Of a DNA stretch of 64,000 nucleotides, positions 46,176-58,231 are shown piece after piece. The DNA is taken from positions 3,115,501 to 3,179,500 of the forward strand of contig CM040102.1 of NCBI GenBank assembly GCA_022496805.1. Reading direction: 5' to 3'. Made by a program: the position numbers and the translations under genes. The DNA comes from Pohlia nutans (lineage: Eukaryota > Streptophyta > Bryopsida > Bryales > Mniaceae). Under the pieces are notes generated by a model, which was not told the origin of the DNA, did no database searches, and saw only the letters and a list, made by a program, of their open reading frames with translations. Within the stretch, counting starts at the first letter, position 1; every line of letters begins with the position of its first letter.

Positions 46176-46775
46176 GGGGCGGTTTACACTATGGACCAAG
46201 AGCCATGACCATGGAGTTCTAAAATCTGTGATTGGCCCAAAAAGAGCTCTTGGTGCCATTTGGCTTTACACTACCTTGGAAAAAGGAGAATGACCATTAA
46301 CTTTGAGGTCCCCAAAAATGCTAAAATTTCCCAAATGGATAATGTTTTCATGGTCTCCTTGATTATAGTTGAGTCGAAGCAAATGCCTCGTCTCAACTAT
46401 AATCTAGGAGACCATGGGGCTCAAAAATCATTGATTGGCTAATGTTCAATTATTTAAAGAGAAAGGAGGAAAAAGGGGAGGATAAAAGAGAGAATGATGA
46501 GCTTAAACTTGTCCCGGTCTAAATCCACTTTACACTACAAAGAGTGACCAAGTCATTTAAAATTGCATTTTTGATTTTTCATGGTCACGGCTCTTGACCA
46601 AGAGCCATGACCATGAAAATGATTTAATTTTCTTGGCATCGAGTCATTGCCATTACGAACGGACACTTTATTCACGCCGGCCTTGTAATAGGGCTGGTTT
46701 TTCTACCTATCTTCTATCTATCTATCTATTTAATTTTCTTGGTCATGGCTCTTGGTCCATAGTGTAAACCGCCCC
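46176..46775. mobile_element. Tourist-like MITE, 600 bp, TTA target duplication
   Basis: GGGGCGGTTTACACTATGGA and its inverse TCCATAGTGTAAACCGCCCC form ends that extend through CCAAGAGCCATGACC. TTA flanks both sides. Internal copies of GACCAAGAGCCATGACCATG near 46594, and a second inverted pair (GAGTCGAAGC... / TCTCAACTATAATC), suggest compound structure. There is no coding capacity. It ends 118 bp before the DnaJ start codon. Confidence 0.85.
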
Positions 46776-46892
46776 TTAGTATAAGCTAAGCTGTTTCCAC
46801 AGTTGCTTTTAGGCTCACGACGACAATTCTCCAGCTACACAATTGCAATTGTGAAGCTCAACAGGACTGCGTTGCTCGGAGAGACTGATGCA

Positions 46893-47776
46893 ATGCAGAT
46901 GAAGGAGGCCTGGGCTGTGCTTGGCCTGCCCTCCAACTCTACTCCACTCCAGGTTCATTTCGTCTCGCTCATTTCCGAAAATTTCCAGTGATGAAAGAGT
47001 ACTTGTGAGTTTTTGTTCACTCTCTGAGCTGTGGGTTTTCTCTTTTTTCGCGGAATTCCAGGTGAAGATTGCATACAAGCGGAAGGCGTTGGAGAATCAC
47101 CCCGACCGGTTTCCTCCTCATGGCAAACTTGAAGCGGAGGCTCGATTCAAGCATGTACAACCTCGAATTAATTCTCTGTTGAATTGCCCTTTTTCTTGCT
47201 TTTAGGGTTTGCTTGCTACCTAGTCTCTCGGTCTCTGCCCTAATTCTGTGCTGTTCCTGTGCAGATTTCTGAAGCATATACATGCCTCAAGAATGGTGAG
47301 TGGTGCAAGCTTATCGCTCACAATGCAATTCACTTGAACAGATTGTATGCATGTCGAGTGGGCTGACTTACCCTTGCGGAATGTGGAACAGGTCCGCAAG
47401 CTACATATGGACATGGCGGTCGACCACATTACTCAAGTAAGTCATCATCTTGAGCTGCTTTCATTAGAAGTTGATGACAGTCCATTGATTGCTATTCTAA
47501 AGCATATGTCAGCCATAAGCTCGTCGTGGGGGAGGGGGGGGGGGGGGGGGGGGGGGGATTTTGGAGGAGATATTTTTCCAAGTGTTTTTGCTTTCCTTTG
47601 TTTGGCATCAACATGTCATGTTATGTCGATTCTGAGCGTTTCTTGCTGCAGACTATAGCGGAAGCTCGCCATGGATTAACCGGAGCCGGAGAGTCAACAC
47701 TTATGTAGCAAGTGTGCCGTTCGCCTTACTTATTGTTGGCACATTAACTCTCGGTTTCTCCCGTGCTTCCAGGTGA
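46893..47776 (+). CDS. Small DnaJ-domain protein with C-terminal membrane segment
   Basis: J-domain proteins stimulate Hsp70 ATPase. Exons 46893-46952, 47062-47154, 47265-47295, 47392-47436 and 47652-47776 join in phase to 117 residues. The J domain is nearly the whole N-terminal half: AWAVLGLPSNSTPLQ, then VKIAYKRKALENHPDRF with the essential HPD, then ARFKHISEAYTCLKN. A Gly/Tyr/His linker (GPQATYGHGGRPHYS) leads to SPWINRSRR and a single hydrophobic stretch, VASVPFALLIVGTLTLGF, just before the stop, so it may be tail-anchored. The ATG at 46893 is the first Met in this frame after 46803. A longer N-terminus from an upstream exon is possible. I cannot say which organelle membrane it uses. Confidence 0.85.
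47534..47557 (+). repeat. Homopolymer G tract (24 G)
   Basis: An uninterrupted G run, preceded by GGGGGA, lies in intron 4 of the DnaJ gene. On the transcript it could form a G-quadruplex. Tracts of this length are prone to length error in sequencing. Confidence 0.85.
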
Positions 47777-48436
47777 ATCTCCTCAACTATGTGCTAGTGT
47801 TAAATTAAGAAAGATAATGTGCACAGAAGGGAAATAATATTTATTATGTGACTTGCCACCCAACCATAGAAGTGAGATCTTGTCAAATAGTCAATGTAAT
47901 CTCTTTCACCCACCAAGTCACACTTATAGTCCTAGTATTGTTTGACTACATAGAATATGTTTACATACTTAGAATATGTACAGACTAACTAGACTATTAC
48001 TTTGGTGTTCTAATTAACTTGGAGTTAGAGACTCTTGTTCTATCAATTCTCTCATAAGTAACTTAATCATCATATGAGTAACTTAGTCATAGATGCTTGG
48101 TCTATCAATTCCCTCATGAGTAACTTAATTCCAACAACTAGAGCACACTAAGCATGTTAGGCTTAAGCATTTAAACATAGCCTTAAAGAGATCTTTGAGT
48201 ACAAGAGCCAAGATCCCTATGTATGAATCTCTTATGCAATGTCAAAGTGGGAGGGTGTAGACCACTAAAAGTGTCACAAGACAACCCCATTTTCATTCAA
48301 AGAACAGTTGCTATATACATTTCACCACGTCATGCTTACAACACTTGCTAATAAGGTCTACCAAGTTGTTATTGATAAAGTATATGTATACTTGCTAACA
48401 AGTGCAACCAAGTGTATGAGAAGATGAGTTGTTCAT
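47777..48436. other. Intergenic stretch, no gene seen
   Basis: It holds the 3' flank of the DnaJ gene and AT-rich DNA. Repeated 'agtaacttaatc' and 'ctatcaattc(t/c)ctcat' words at 48040-48130 indicate a small local duplication. Confidence 0.5.
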
Positions 48437-48880
48437 CATGAATTTAGGACCCCACGGATTTTAAATGATTTTTGTGCGACATTCGATATTTCATGGGTTC
48501 GTACATTTTTTGCAGAGATTTTGCACAGATTTTGTGCTAATTCTGCACAGATTTTGCACTTTCACTAGTAGAAATCTTGTCTTATGTGACAAGTCTTTAA
48601 TGACTCAATGTCGGGAATGACATGTCCGTAATGACACAAAGTCCCACTTTGTGTCATTACGGACATGTCATTCCCGACATTGAGTCATTAAAGACTTGTC
48701 ACATAAGACAAGATTTCTACTAGTGTTTGTTGATAACAAAAAGAGTGAATGTAGAAGTTGTGTAGATTTAATGTAAAATTAGCGCGAAATCCGTGCAAAA
48801 TTCGTGCAAAAAATGTATAAACCCTTGAAATATTGAATGTTGCACGGAAATCGTTAAAAATCAGTGAGGTCCTAAATGAG
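48437..48880. mobile_element. Foldback element with ATGAATTTAGGACC ends, interrupted by a CACTA element
   Basis: ATGAATTTAGGACCCCACGG and TCAGTGAGGTCCTAAATGAG are inverted. The inner arms CATTCGATATTTCATGGGTT and 'aacccttgaaatattgaatg' also pair. Same family as 26937-27187. The 163-bp palindrome at 48563-48725 is inserted within it. Confidence 0.82.
48563..48725. mobile_element. Perfect-palindrome CACTA miniature element, 163 bp, TTT target duplication
   Basis: It begins CACTAGTAGAAATCTTGTCT and ends with the exact reverse complement. I followed both 80-base arms and found no mismatch; the centre is CCC between ACACAAAGT and ACTTTGTGT. TTT flanks each side (48560-48562, 48726-48728). CACTA ends with a 3-bp duplication identify an En/Spm-type element. 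Perfect arms mean a recent insertion or recent homogenisation. Confidence 0.92.
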
Positions 48881-50278
48881 TAAATGTTATGGGTAAATGA
48901 GGTCAGTGTAGGAGACGCGGTCAGGTAACCGACAGTTTTAGTATCCTCTATTGTATGTGCAGATCTTCACACACTGATAGCAAGCATCTCATTGTTTGTG
49001 CAGAGCGTATCGAAAACAGCAGAAAGAGTCACCTGCCGGGAATCCGTTTTTGCCATGAGCAGCTGATATTGCTGATCTATATATCACGAAGGAACTTCGT
49101 GACCATTCGTGCTCTAGGGAGTTGCTATTTGGATTTGCAGATCTCCTCCTACTGTAAATACACTGTGATTTTATGTACTGCTTATGTGGCTTCTGTTTGA
49201 GGAGTCATTAATGGCTCTAATTCATTCATTTCGCTGAGAACCATTTGGCATATAATAATACAAGCACCTACATGGTTGCATGGATCAATTCAGGCTTGCT
49301 TCCTGCTTTGAAGAGACATGCATTAAACACGATTATTTGGCAGTCGGTATTCCCCAGTCTCTCCCATCTCTGTGTGTTTGTATACATGTTTTTGCAATGA
49401 GCTTAAACCCTAAACAAATAGCAAAAAAAAATTGAGAATAGCAGTCAGTAGTGGGAATGCTTCCACCAGTGAGGCTGATCTAAGAGCATTCATACCAGTG
49501 ATTGTTATTCTCAAATTTCTCGCTAGAAATTGAGGTCTTGATTTGACTAGAAAACGATGGAAGTTTTTTTGCGGTCACAATGTGCGAGGCATCCGAGGCT
49601 TGTATTTTGCTTGTGGATACCATCCAAACTCTTCTTGTTTAGCAAAATTTTGGTCTATGATGGAATATAATGTTTGAAAATAGAGGTACCAACCTCACTT
49701 GTGACCATGTTCTAATAGCATCCTTAATCTAAACCTCTATATTTACACTTCAAAATATATTCTCATCTATATTTTAATTTCAAGCGATCCAATCGCACTC
49801 TATATGTACACTATATATAGTTAATGAACTAATCACTAGTACAGAGTTTCTTCAACTAAAATTCCTTCAAAATCAGAGTTATCGATAAATGTGTAATTTG
49901 TTAGGATGGAGTTCACAATTGTCACTTATTTAAAATATAGGACAAGATTTCATCACATGTACAATCAAGTACAAAAATCTACCTAAATCTAGTCTTAGAG
50001 GGTTGGAAGGCTCGATACACTCTGACGTGAGAGAGTGTCCTCCAAGATGTTTTTCATCCATTTTATTGAGTGTCAAATCGTTTGCAGGCTGCATTGAGAA
50101 CGCCCTAAGGCGAGCCTCAACTGAAGGCTGCCACTGGAAGCTTTCACCGCGTCGAGAAACACTGAAACCGTGAAACCAAATTGGCGGCAATGAAGTGAAG
50201 GGTTGCAGATTTTCATTCCCCTGCTGAATTAGGGTTTGCACTTCCCCAGGTGTAGCAGTGCACGAGCAATTGGCTACC
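48881..50278. other. Spacer and promoter of the adrenodoxin reductase gene
   Basis: 49490-49860 looks like transposon sequence (TCTCAAATTTCTCGCTAGAA resembles words near 4440). The last ~250 bp should hold the promoter and leader of the next gene. No coding feature recognised. Confidence 0.5.
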
Positions 50279-53200
50279 ATGGCCGCGACATGGCGAGCTC
50301 GGGCGATTCATCGGATGTCCCAGACGGTTCTCTTTGGATCGCGTACAATCGCATCCCGGTACATTTTACCTGTCTTTTCGAATCTGCAGTCTCTTTGCTG
50401 TAACATGATTTTTCTCCTCGTTCGGGGATCGGTCGCATTCGATTGATGCGCATTGGAAAATGTATTGTAGTATTCTGTGACTGCAAATCGGTGATCGGAA
50501 ATTCCTCTCTGTCTTTTTAAGAGTGTGGATTATGTGTGTGAAGAGATTTGCCGGAGTTGAGCTGAGGATTTGACTCTGGCGTTGTTAGGAAGAACGGTCG
50601 AATATTCCAGATTGATGGCGTTTTTAACTTACTACGCCGTTAATATCAATTCCTGCGAGCCGCACTGATTGTTTCTTATCGCATTTTTCCACTAGAATAA
50701 AATTTATATCTATAGTAAAAAAATTAAGAGAATAAAAATAAAATTTATTCTAGTAGATAAAAGGTGATTTAAAAAAATTAGTGCGTCTCGCGGTAATTGA
50801 AACAATCGGTATGGTTTTGCGTTTTTTTTCAACATGTGTTCTCTCATATGTAATTGAAGAACGTTGTGAAAGCGTTCAAATTGATGCTGAGCTAGAAAGC
50901 GAGAGCGTTCTTGATCGTTACTGCGGTTCTTTGTTGTGAACAATCAGAAATGGCTTGAGTACAGCAGGCGAAGAGGTTCTCTATTACAATTGGAGAAGCC
51001 TGAGTACCACGGCTAGGCAGCAGAGGGATGATCTCCAAGTCTGCATCGTTGGTAGTGGCCCTGCAGGGTTTTACACTGCTGACAAGGTATTGATTATTGT
51101 TGCATTACAATATGGTTCTTGAAAATGTGTGTATTTATTTATCTATTTACTTATTTTGGATTGGTGTTGACATTGGATTGCGTGTGGCTCTATTGCAGGT
51201 GTTGAAACGTTTTGAGAGAGCGAAAGTTGATATTCTGGATAGGCTGCCTACTCCCTTTGGCTTGGTTCGCTCCGGGGTGGCTCCTGATCATCCGGAGACT
51301 AAGGTTTTCTATTCACTTTTTGAGGTGTCAAAGAACTGTAGTAGTTTTACGTAAGTTTGTTTTCAATATCGGTCATGCATACATTTTTTCCCTCGCTGAA
51401 AAGTATAAATGACGTGGAGGGATGGCAGTGCTTCTCAATAGTTATTGAAGGAGAGCTAATCTTCATCTTTTTGGAAACCATGGATGTTTTTTAGATGCTG
51501 GAGTAGGTTCTCACAATTAGCCGTTGACAGGTTGTCATCAACAGATTTTCCCAAGTGGCAGTGAGCAATCGGTGTTCCTATTTCGGGAATGTCACACTTG
51601 GATCGGATGTTTCACTTGAGGAGCTGCGTGAGTTGTATGATGTGGTTCGTTTTTCTCCAACTTTAGTCATTCCATTTTTATATTATGGTCGGATCAGTAG
51701 CGAGTTGTCGGATTCGAGCGTGTTAAACAGAGCAATTGCTGACTACCTTTCACCGTTTTTTCACACAATCTTAGATTGCAGTACACAATCTAGTTGCAAG
51801 CACGTTTTTTGGGGGTATATTCGGCCATCAAAACACAAATTCTTATTGAAAATCACAGAAGTAGGACACATGTATCATATCAAACTAGACTGGACTCCAT
51901 AGTGCTACTTTAATTTGTTTTTGTGTGCTACCTTATCACTGTGTTGTCAACACGTTCTTGAAAGCTGAGTCTCCTATTTTTGTTTAACAGGTTGTTCTTG
52001 CGTATGGAGCAGAAAGTGATCGAAGATTAGGTGTTATTGGAGAGGTTTTGCGTCTATCCACATTTCTTTAATTTCAGCTTGACGGTGTGAATTATTGACT
52101 TCATATATCATACAAACACACATTCATATTATCTATCGTAGGTTAGCATTGTAAAAGTTCTCTGAATCTGGACGAACTAGACATAGCTGATCGCTACTTC
52201 CAAGCATGGATATTCAACTGTAAGCTTATGAGGAGGAAGGACATGGTTGTTCAAATAGTGAGAGACCCTGCTGTAATGGCTTTATCAGGTGTACGTAGGG
52301 TTTAGTCGCTTTGAAATCTCAATGTATTAAGATTACAGAGGTAGTTGTAGACCTTCAAATATGGTTTTCATTTTACTGGATCAGTTCACCTCGGTATCAC
52401 TATTAGAGCAGATTTTTTAAATACCAAGTGAATGAGGTACTGCGCTTGTTTTCTGACTTGTATTTATATGCAGCTTTCGGGTCTTAGAAAATATGTGTAA
52501 TTTGTTTCTATTGTACATCCTGCACTAATCAGTGTTGAAAATACAGGATTTGATAGGCGTACATGCAGCAAGAGAGTTTGTTTGGTGGTATAATGGTCAT
52601 CCAGATCAAGCCAATTTGCAACCAGATCTTCAAACTTCAGATACTGCAGTTATTCTTGGCCAGGTGAACTGCTAATTATCTTATCCTCCGATTCATTGTT
52701 GGGTTGGCTCCGTTAGGCCCATACCCATGCACCAAATTTCTACATGTGAATTTATCAACCAATTTTCTTTTCTGATTTGGACTTCTTTGTCGCCGACAAG
52801 CACGCTCTTTATAGGTCGTGGACGGAAGAAACGACTACAAGTCAGAAAACTTATTATTGGCACTAAACGTTAGTCATTTTGTGGCAGGGAAACGTAGCTC
52901 TGGATTGTGCTCGCATATTGCTACGCTCCACAAACGAGCTGGCTACTACGGATATTGCTGAACATGCTCTGGTCCAGCTACGGGAGAGTCGCATCAGGTA
53001 CGCTTTGCTATCTCTGATTTCCTGTGAAGTTCTTCCATGCAATTGTGGATACTTAATCGATTGTTATATTATCTCTTCATTTATGTTTAAATTAGTGATT
53101 TTTTTATGTGTATTGATTAAGCGATTCTGCATCCAATAGCTTTGGTGTTCTAGCTGTTTTTTAGGGTTGTTCATTTGCTCAAGTAGTGAATGCAGGCCTG

Positions 53201-55284
53201 GTTTGAATGCAGGCGTGTCCTTCTAGTGGGGCGTCGTGGACCTGTTCAGGCTGCTTGCACTGCCAAGGAGCTGCGGGAAATTATGGGTATGTTACAAAAG
53301 ATGCTATGGTCCATCCCTGAGTTACCGACGTTATCTGTCTTTCCACTGCGTCACCCTACTCGCTAGGGGCTCTGTTGTTTGTCTCATTAATTTATTATTT
53401 TAATCAAGGAATATTTTGGATTACCTTAAGTATGTTATCTTTGAATCCATGTCAAAAGAAAAATATTTAAATTGATGCGTCTCTTAATGCCCCTAAATTT
53501 TGGCGATTGAATAGGCTACCAGAATATGCTGAGATAGTGGGTAGCTGCAGGTATCAAAGGGCTCTCAGTGAACGTGCATGCAAGTGATCTTGTCACATCA
53601 CCTGCTGACCTGGTGGGTTTTCATAGCGATACTGACCACACTTGCTTGTGTACATATGACCGCTTCTTAATCATACAATACTCTTGTTGTGCGATTTTTT
53701 TATACTGCTTGCTACTTCATCTAGTATTTAGTATTTAAGCCTGTGGTTTCTCTGGCGACCTCATACTCTTGCGGATGTAATAGTATTGGCTGCACGCTGC
53801 AGCCGTTACGGAATCTTGCAGGAGGAGATGAAAGTAAGTCGGAAGCACAAGCGTGTTTATGAGCTTTTTGTAAAAGCTGCTGGATCGCAACACTCCACCA
53901 ATCGCGACACAGGAGGTGGGGAGCTTCCATTTGTGTTCTTCAGGAATCCCGCTGAAATATTATCATCAAGTGATGGTGCTCGAGTTGCAGGTGTGAAACT
54001 GGAGAAGACTGTACTGCAAGGTGGCTTTCTTACATTTCAACTCATTCTGGATGAGAACGGAGACATGAATGCAAGATCTCTGTATGTTGTGTGAATAAAA
54101 ATTGGCACATTTCAATATCCAGTGGATTCATTCTTCTCCAGTTCATAAACAAGCCCGTAAACAAGCTCTTAGCATTGCAGGATACATTGGAAGTATGGCT
54201 TGTTTTTCGATCGAGTCTGACGGTGGTCACTGCAGGGGAGAAAGGTAAGCTTCAGCGAGCAGTTGGTACTGGGGAGTTCGAGGACGTATCGTGCGGGTAA
54301 TCCTCTTTATGCTCCTGTATCTCGTTCCGTATGTTTATTCTATCCATTCAATTCTGGATAATATTCCTAATTCGGTATTTCCTGGGCGAGGATGAACAAT
54401 GTTTCCATGAAATTATTTGTGAAGATTCTGGAACCCCTACCTGAACATATGTTTTGTTTACCTTTTGCAGACTGGTCTTGAAGAGCATTGGTTACAAGTC
54501 AATTCCTGTTCCTGGTTTGACTTTCGATCACCGTCAAGGTTTGGTTTACATGATCCAACTTGGCGACCTGTGCTCTGAGGTCACTGAAGATTTGCTTCTA
54601 TTTGGGTGTCGAAGTGCGCCTTTAATGTTCTAGTGTATTTGGTGACATCGCATGCACGTTCTTGGAAAGTTGTAGAGATGCTTCTGTAGTTTTGGATGCA
54701 TATTTGGATTGTAATGCTTGGTAGGCTTGCAGGTTTGGTTCCCAACGCAAATGGACGCGTGTTGAGCAACATGGAGCAAGGTTCTAGCGTTGAGGCAGGC
54801 CTATTTGTTGTGGGTTGGCTCAAAAGGGGTCCTACTGGGATCATTGGGGACAATATCAATGATGCTGATGAAACGGTAATATTGTCTTCTTTCAGCGCGA
54901 TTACCCGCTTCAGCTGTGAGAGTTATCTTTTCAAATAATTCATAAAGGTCCATTGGAACATTTCTTCCCTGTGAGTGTTTTTTTTTGCAATCTTAGTATT
55001 ATTCACAGATTTGTTTTGACATTTGGCAGGTTCAAAGTATAGATGAAGATTGGACAACTGGAAGCTTGGGTTCCAAGTCCAACTCTTGCCCGCCAGGAAG
55101 CCAAGGACTTCAGGCGCTGTTGGAGACGAGGTGCATTCCCATTGTCACATTTGACGATTGGTTGAAGATTCATGCAGCTGAGTTAAAACTTGGCTTACAA
55201 AAGGGAAAACCTCAAGAGAAAATAGTAACGAAGGATGACATGCTTATGATTGCTAGACAGGTCTCTTCACAAACGGGGAGATAG
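50279..55284 (+). CDS. MFDR: NADPH:adrenodoxin (ferredoxin) oxidoreductase, mitochondrial
   Basis: The enzyme passes electrons from NADPH via FAD to mitochondrial ferredoxin, used for Fe-S cluster and biotin synthesis. Fourteen exons (50279-50358, 50960-51086, 51199-51303, 51531-51644, 51991-52044, 52547-52663, 52888-52997, 53213-53286, 53551-53612, 53822-54020, 54236-54296, 54471-54538, 54733-54875, 55030-55284) join in phase to 522 residues. An Arg-rich, acid-free N-terminus ([20 protein letters not shown]) is a mitochondrial presequence. FAD site: [16 protein letters not shown]. Then [32 protein letters not shown], the NADP site [31 protein letters not shown] and [13 protein letters not shown] follow in the family order. 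The acceptor of exon 2 (50960) was chosen by phase and is the least certain. Convergent with the thaumatin-like gene. Confidence 0.95.
50690..50758. repeat. Inverted repeat in adrenodoxin reductase intron 1
   Basis: CCACTAGAATAAAATTTATA pairs with ATAAAATTTATTCTAGTAG around an A-rich loop, with weaker complementarity outside. A small foldback. Confidence 0.65.
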
Positions 55285-55624
55285 CGCCCTCGCTTATTGC
55301 TGAAGTTCCTGGTCATCTCATTGAGGTAGTATTTTGTAGTGATAGCACCTAGCGTGACGGTGGGCATGGAGAAACCGTGAAGCTGTACTCCCGAGTGATT
55401 TTACACGAGATTTAATACATTCAGCTGCGGAATCCATTCAAGTATGTTTTCAATGGGGTATTATTCTGCTTACAGTCATAGTTATGCTACTGACAATATG
55501 CTGAAGGTAACGAGTCTGGTTAATAACATCACAGACTTTGAGGTATCCAAAGCGATCTATGATTTCGGTATTCCTTACCATTTTAGCGAGCATACAAAAA
55601 TGATCTGTCCAAAGACACGGAATC
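55285..55624. other. Convergent 3' region between MFDR and thaumatin-like gene
   Basis: The two stop codons are 340 bp apart on opposite strands, so the 3' UTRs may overlap. No coding feature. Confidence 0.6.
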
Positions 55625-56777
55625 CTAATAGGATACTTGGGAGACCATTTTCTGAGCCTCAGCCCAAGTCTCAGCTGCATCAGCTGGCGAGGGACAGAAG
55701 GTAACTTGGTAGTTGCTGCCAGTCTTGCAAGTAAATATGGAAGTTGGATCGTCCGAAGCGTACGAGTACGCACTGGGGCATGCTTTTTTGAATGGCGTAG
55801 TTGCAGCAGTCGGTTGCGCCTCGTAAGGGCCATCGGCGTTACTGCAGCCTGCACCTGGAGGACCTGTGAGCGTGTTTGGCGATTGGCAGAAAGCGGTCAG
55901 GTTGGCAATGGAGCAGAAGATAGGTTGGCAATGTTGTGGACTGGGCGAATCTCCTGGAGCAATGGACGTAACATTGATGCTCATTCCAAGATTGTAAGCG
56001 TCCTGCAAGTGTTGGTGAACGATGCATCGTCAATTATAGTCATTTCAGCATGATGGTGATGGGCTGGCTATCTTACTGACCGAGTAGTTTCTGTTGAAGA
56101 GCTGGAATACAGTGCAGAAACTCATTAATTTGTATAGAGTACAGTATGCACCAGAAGAGCAGGTATGTATTCATACAGGATAGATTTGGAAAGTCCTCTG
56201 GGATGAGCGTTAATTACTCACCACATTGCTGATGGCGTAGGTATCTCTGTTATTCAATCCCCCAACGTTGAATTCCGCGGCATTCGCCTGAGCTCTGGCA
56301 ATCATCCCAACGTCTGGATCTCCACTGCTGTCTGGAAATGCCCAGATGCCTCCTCCCAGCCATCTGCTTGGCACATGGATTTGAACGGTGCCTCCGGTAC
56401 TGTTCAGCACGTAACAGTGGTCTGTCTCGCTTTCCGCACAGACACAAGCTGTGATCGTGTCATTGCAGCGGCTTACGATGTCGATCGTAGCGCCTGCATT
56501 GCAATGTCAAGCTCGGTAAGAATGATTCAACCCATCTCGTCCTAGAATTGCGTTCATAACTTCATAATCAGTCTTGTTTGAGTATTTTAAGCGATACATG
56601 CAAAGGCATGGATTTTACATGACATGTTAATATCTGCAAATTATCTCTAAGTAACATTGACAAGGTGTGAATCAAGATAGGTTCAGAATGCAGACCATCT
56701 GTTGAGTTCATCGTCAAAAGAGTGGCGGCCACTGCAATGAGGAGCATCGAGGTCGTTGACGCAGGTATCATGGTCAT
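55625..56777 (-). CDS. Thaumatin-like protein (PR-5 family), divergent
   Basis: Secreted PR-5 proteins act in defence or on beta-glucans. Exons 56777-56696, 56493-56222 and 56002-55625 join in phase to 243 residues. The first 27 residues are a signal peptide (hydrophobic SMLLIAVAATLLTM). The mature part starts ATIDIVSRCNDTITACVC, a thaumatin N-terminal strand, and continues STGGTVQIHVPSRWLGGGIW, GLNNRDTYAISNV and DAYNLGMSINV. It closes with the family C-terminus KKACPSAYSYASDDPTSIFT and YQVTFCPS. I count 11 Cys, against 16 in typical long members. The family signature around TGDCGG is missing: IWAF is followed by a short Cys-free stretch. About 23 residues (ADAAETWAEAQKMVSQVSY at the end) extend past the usual terminal CP. 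Confidence 0.85.
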
Positions 56778-58070
56778 CTCGGCAGTGATGTGTAATTCCT
56801 GAAGAGGAAACTTTGCTTGGGACCAAGTAACTCAGGTGATAAATGAACTTAGCATCAAGCAATTAAACTGTATTCCATGTATCGTAATGCACAAAATGGC
56901 TTTGTCTAAATGGTTCTCCCTGAATGATTCTCCATGGCGATAACTTTTTAGTTTTATAGAAGTAAAATCCGGTTTCACTTACCTTGTAACTTACCAAAGC
57001 AGCATCTCTGAGGCCCTTCTTCGAGCTGTCGAAAAGTCAACATGGCAGATTTAAGTGATCCTACGCCACAAAGGTGGGGTCCTGCTGGAGGCTGTCAAGA
57101 TATGACCGGTGCGACACAAAGATAACCAGACAGCCACTGCGACACAAAGTTGCCATTCCATGTCTCAGTTCCGTGTGCATATTTTCATTGTGTATCTTCA
57201 CGCCACCTGTGTGGTAAGATCATCATTTCGACAATGATGTTTTAATTACCCATCTCTTTAAGCTGACAAGTCAATCTCTCTAGTAGGAATCTAATTTGCT
57301 ACACTGATCATGGAGCCTATTTGTCCTTGGCTCCATGGCTACTAAATCATTAGTAGGAAAGCAGCATTTCGATCCGTTTTATAGCCCAAGTCGGTTGTTG
57401 ATGCAACTACTGGTAATTTCTAAAGACCTTGCTGGGACCTTCAAAAAGTTCTTGAGAAGCACTCTTTCTGCTGACCATCTGTATTTGTGCCGAGATTCAG
57501 GATCTTCACCATTTCATCAAGAATGCTGAAGGAGCCGGCACGATTCTCATTTTCCAAGAATCTTTCAAGAACAGGTAATGAATTCTTGACATGTGGGCAG
57601 TTCAGAGTTTCTGGTGCGTCGTAGTCTTCTCCACGTAAAGGTGGAGTCAGAGTCGGCCAGAGTTTAAATATGTCGGCTGGATGTCACTCTCAATTACTAA
57701 GGCCACCTCTACGACAGCCCTGAGGGCACCAGCTTGGAAAAGGGCAATTCGTCTACATAGTCTAGAACCCTGAGTACTGGAGTAAGTTTAAAAGTGAACA
57801 GATTGTGAGAAAGGTTAAGTTTCAGCTTGGGTCAAGGAACGTCTGCCCAAACGTAAACCAATTGCAACTCCAGTCGCAGTACATGCACTCAACGTTGGTA
57901 TCAAGACTGTGAATTAACATCATGTCCGGTTAACAACCAACAGTGAGTGCAACTTGTGCTGTCGAAGTTACGCAACAGACCGGGGTAAACTGGAGTAGAA
58001 CCAAAGCACCATGTAAATTGAACACAAACTACCGTAGCTAGCAAAGGCTGCAAAAGCACCTCTGCCTTGA
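56778..58070. other. Upstream region of the thaumatin-like gene; no other gene
   Basis: It holds the minus-strand promoter of the thaumatin-like gene. Small open frames (for example 57335-57529) have no family features. Confidence 0.5.
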
Positions 58071-58231
58071 CATTCTAGTCCTCGTGCTGGGACCATTACA
58101 CTGCACCATAGTCTCATTCTAACCCTCGTGCTGGGACCATTAATTACACTGCACCAAAGTCTCATTCTAGTCCTCGTGCTGGGACCATTGCACTGCACCA
58201 TAGTCTCATTCTAATCCTCGTGCTGGGACCA
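58071..58231. repeat. Minisatellite, 44-48 bp unit, 3.4 copies
   Basis: The unit holds CCTCGTGCTGGGACCATTAC, then ACTGCACCATAGTCTCATTC. Full copies start near 58078, 58122 and 58170; a fourth is cut at GGGACCA where a foldback element begins. The second copy has a 4-bp internal duplication (ATTA). Confidence 0.92.
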
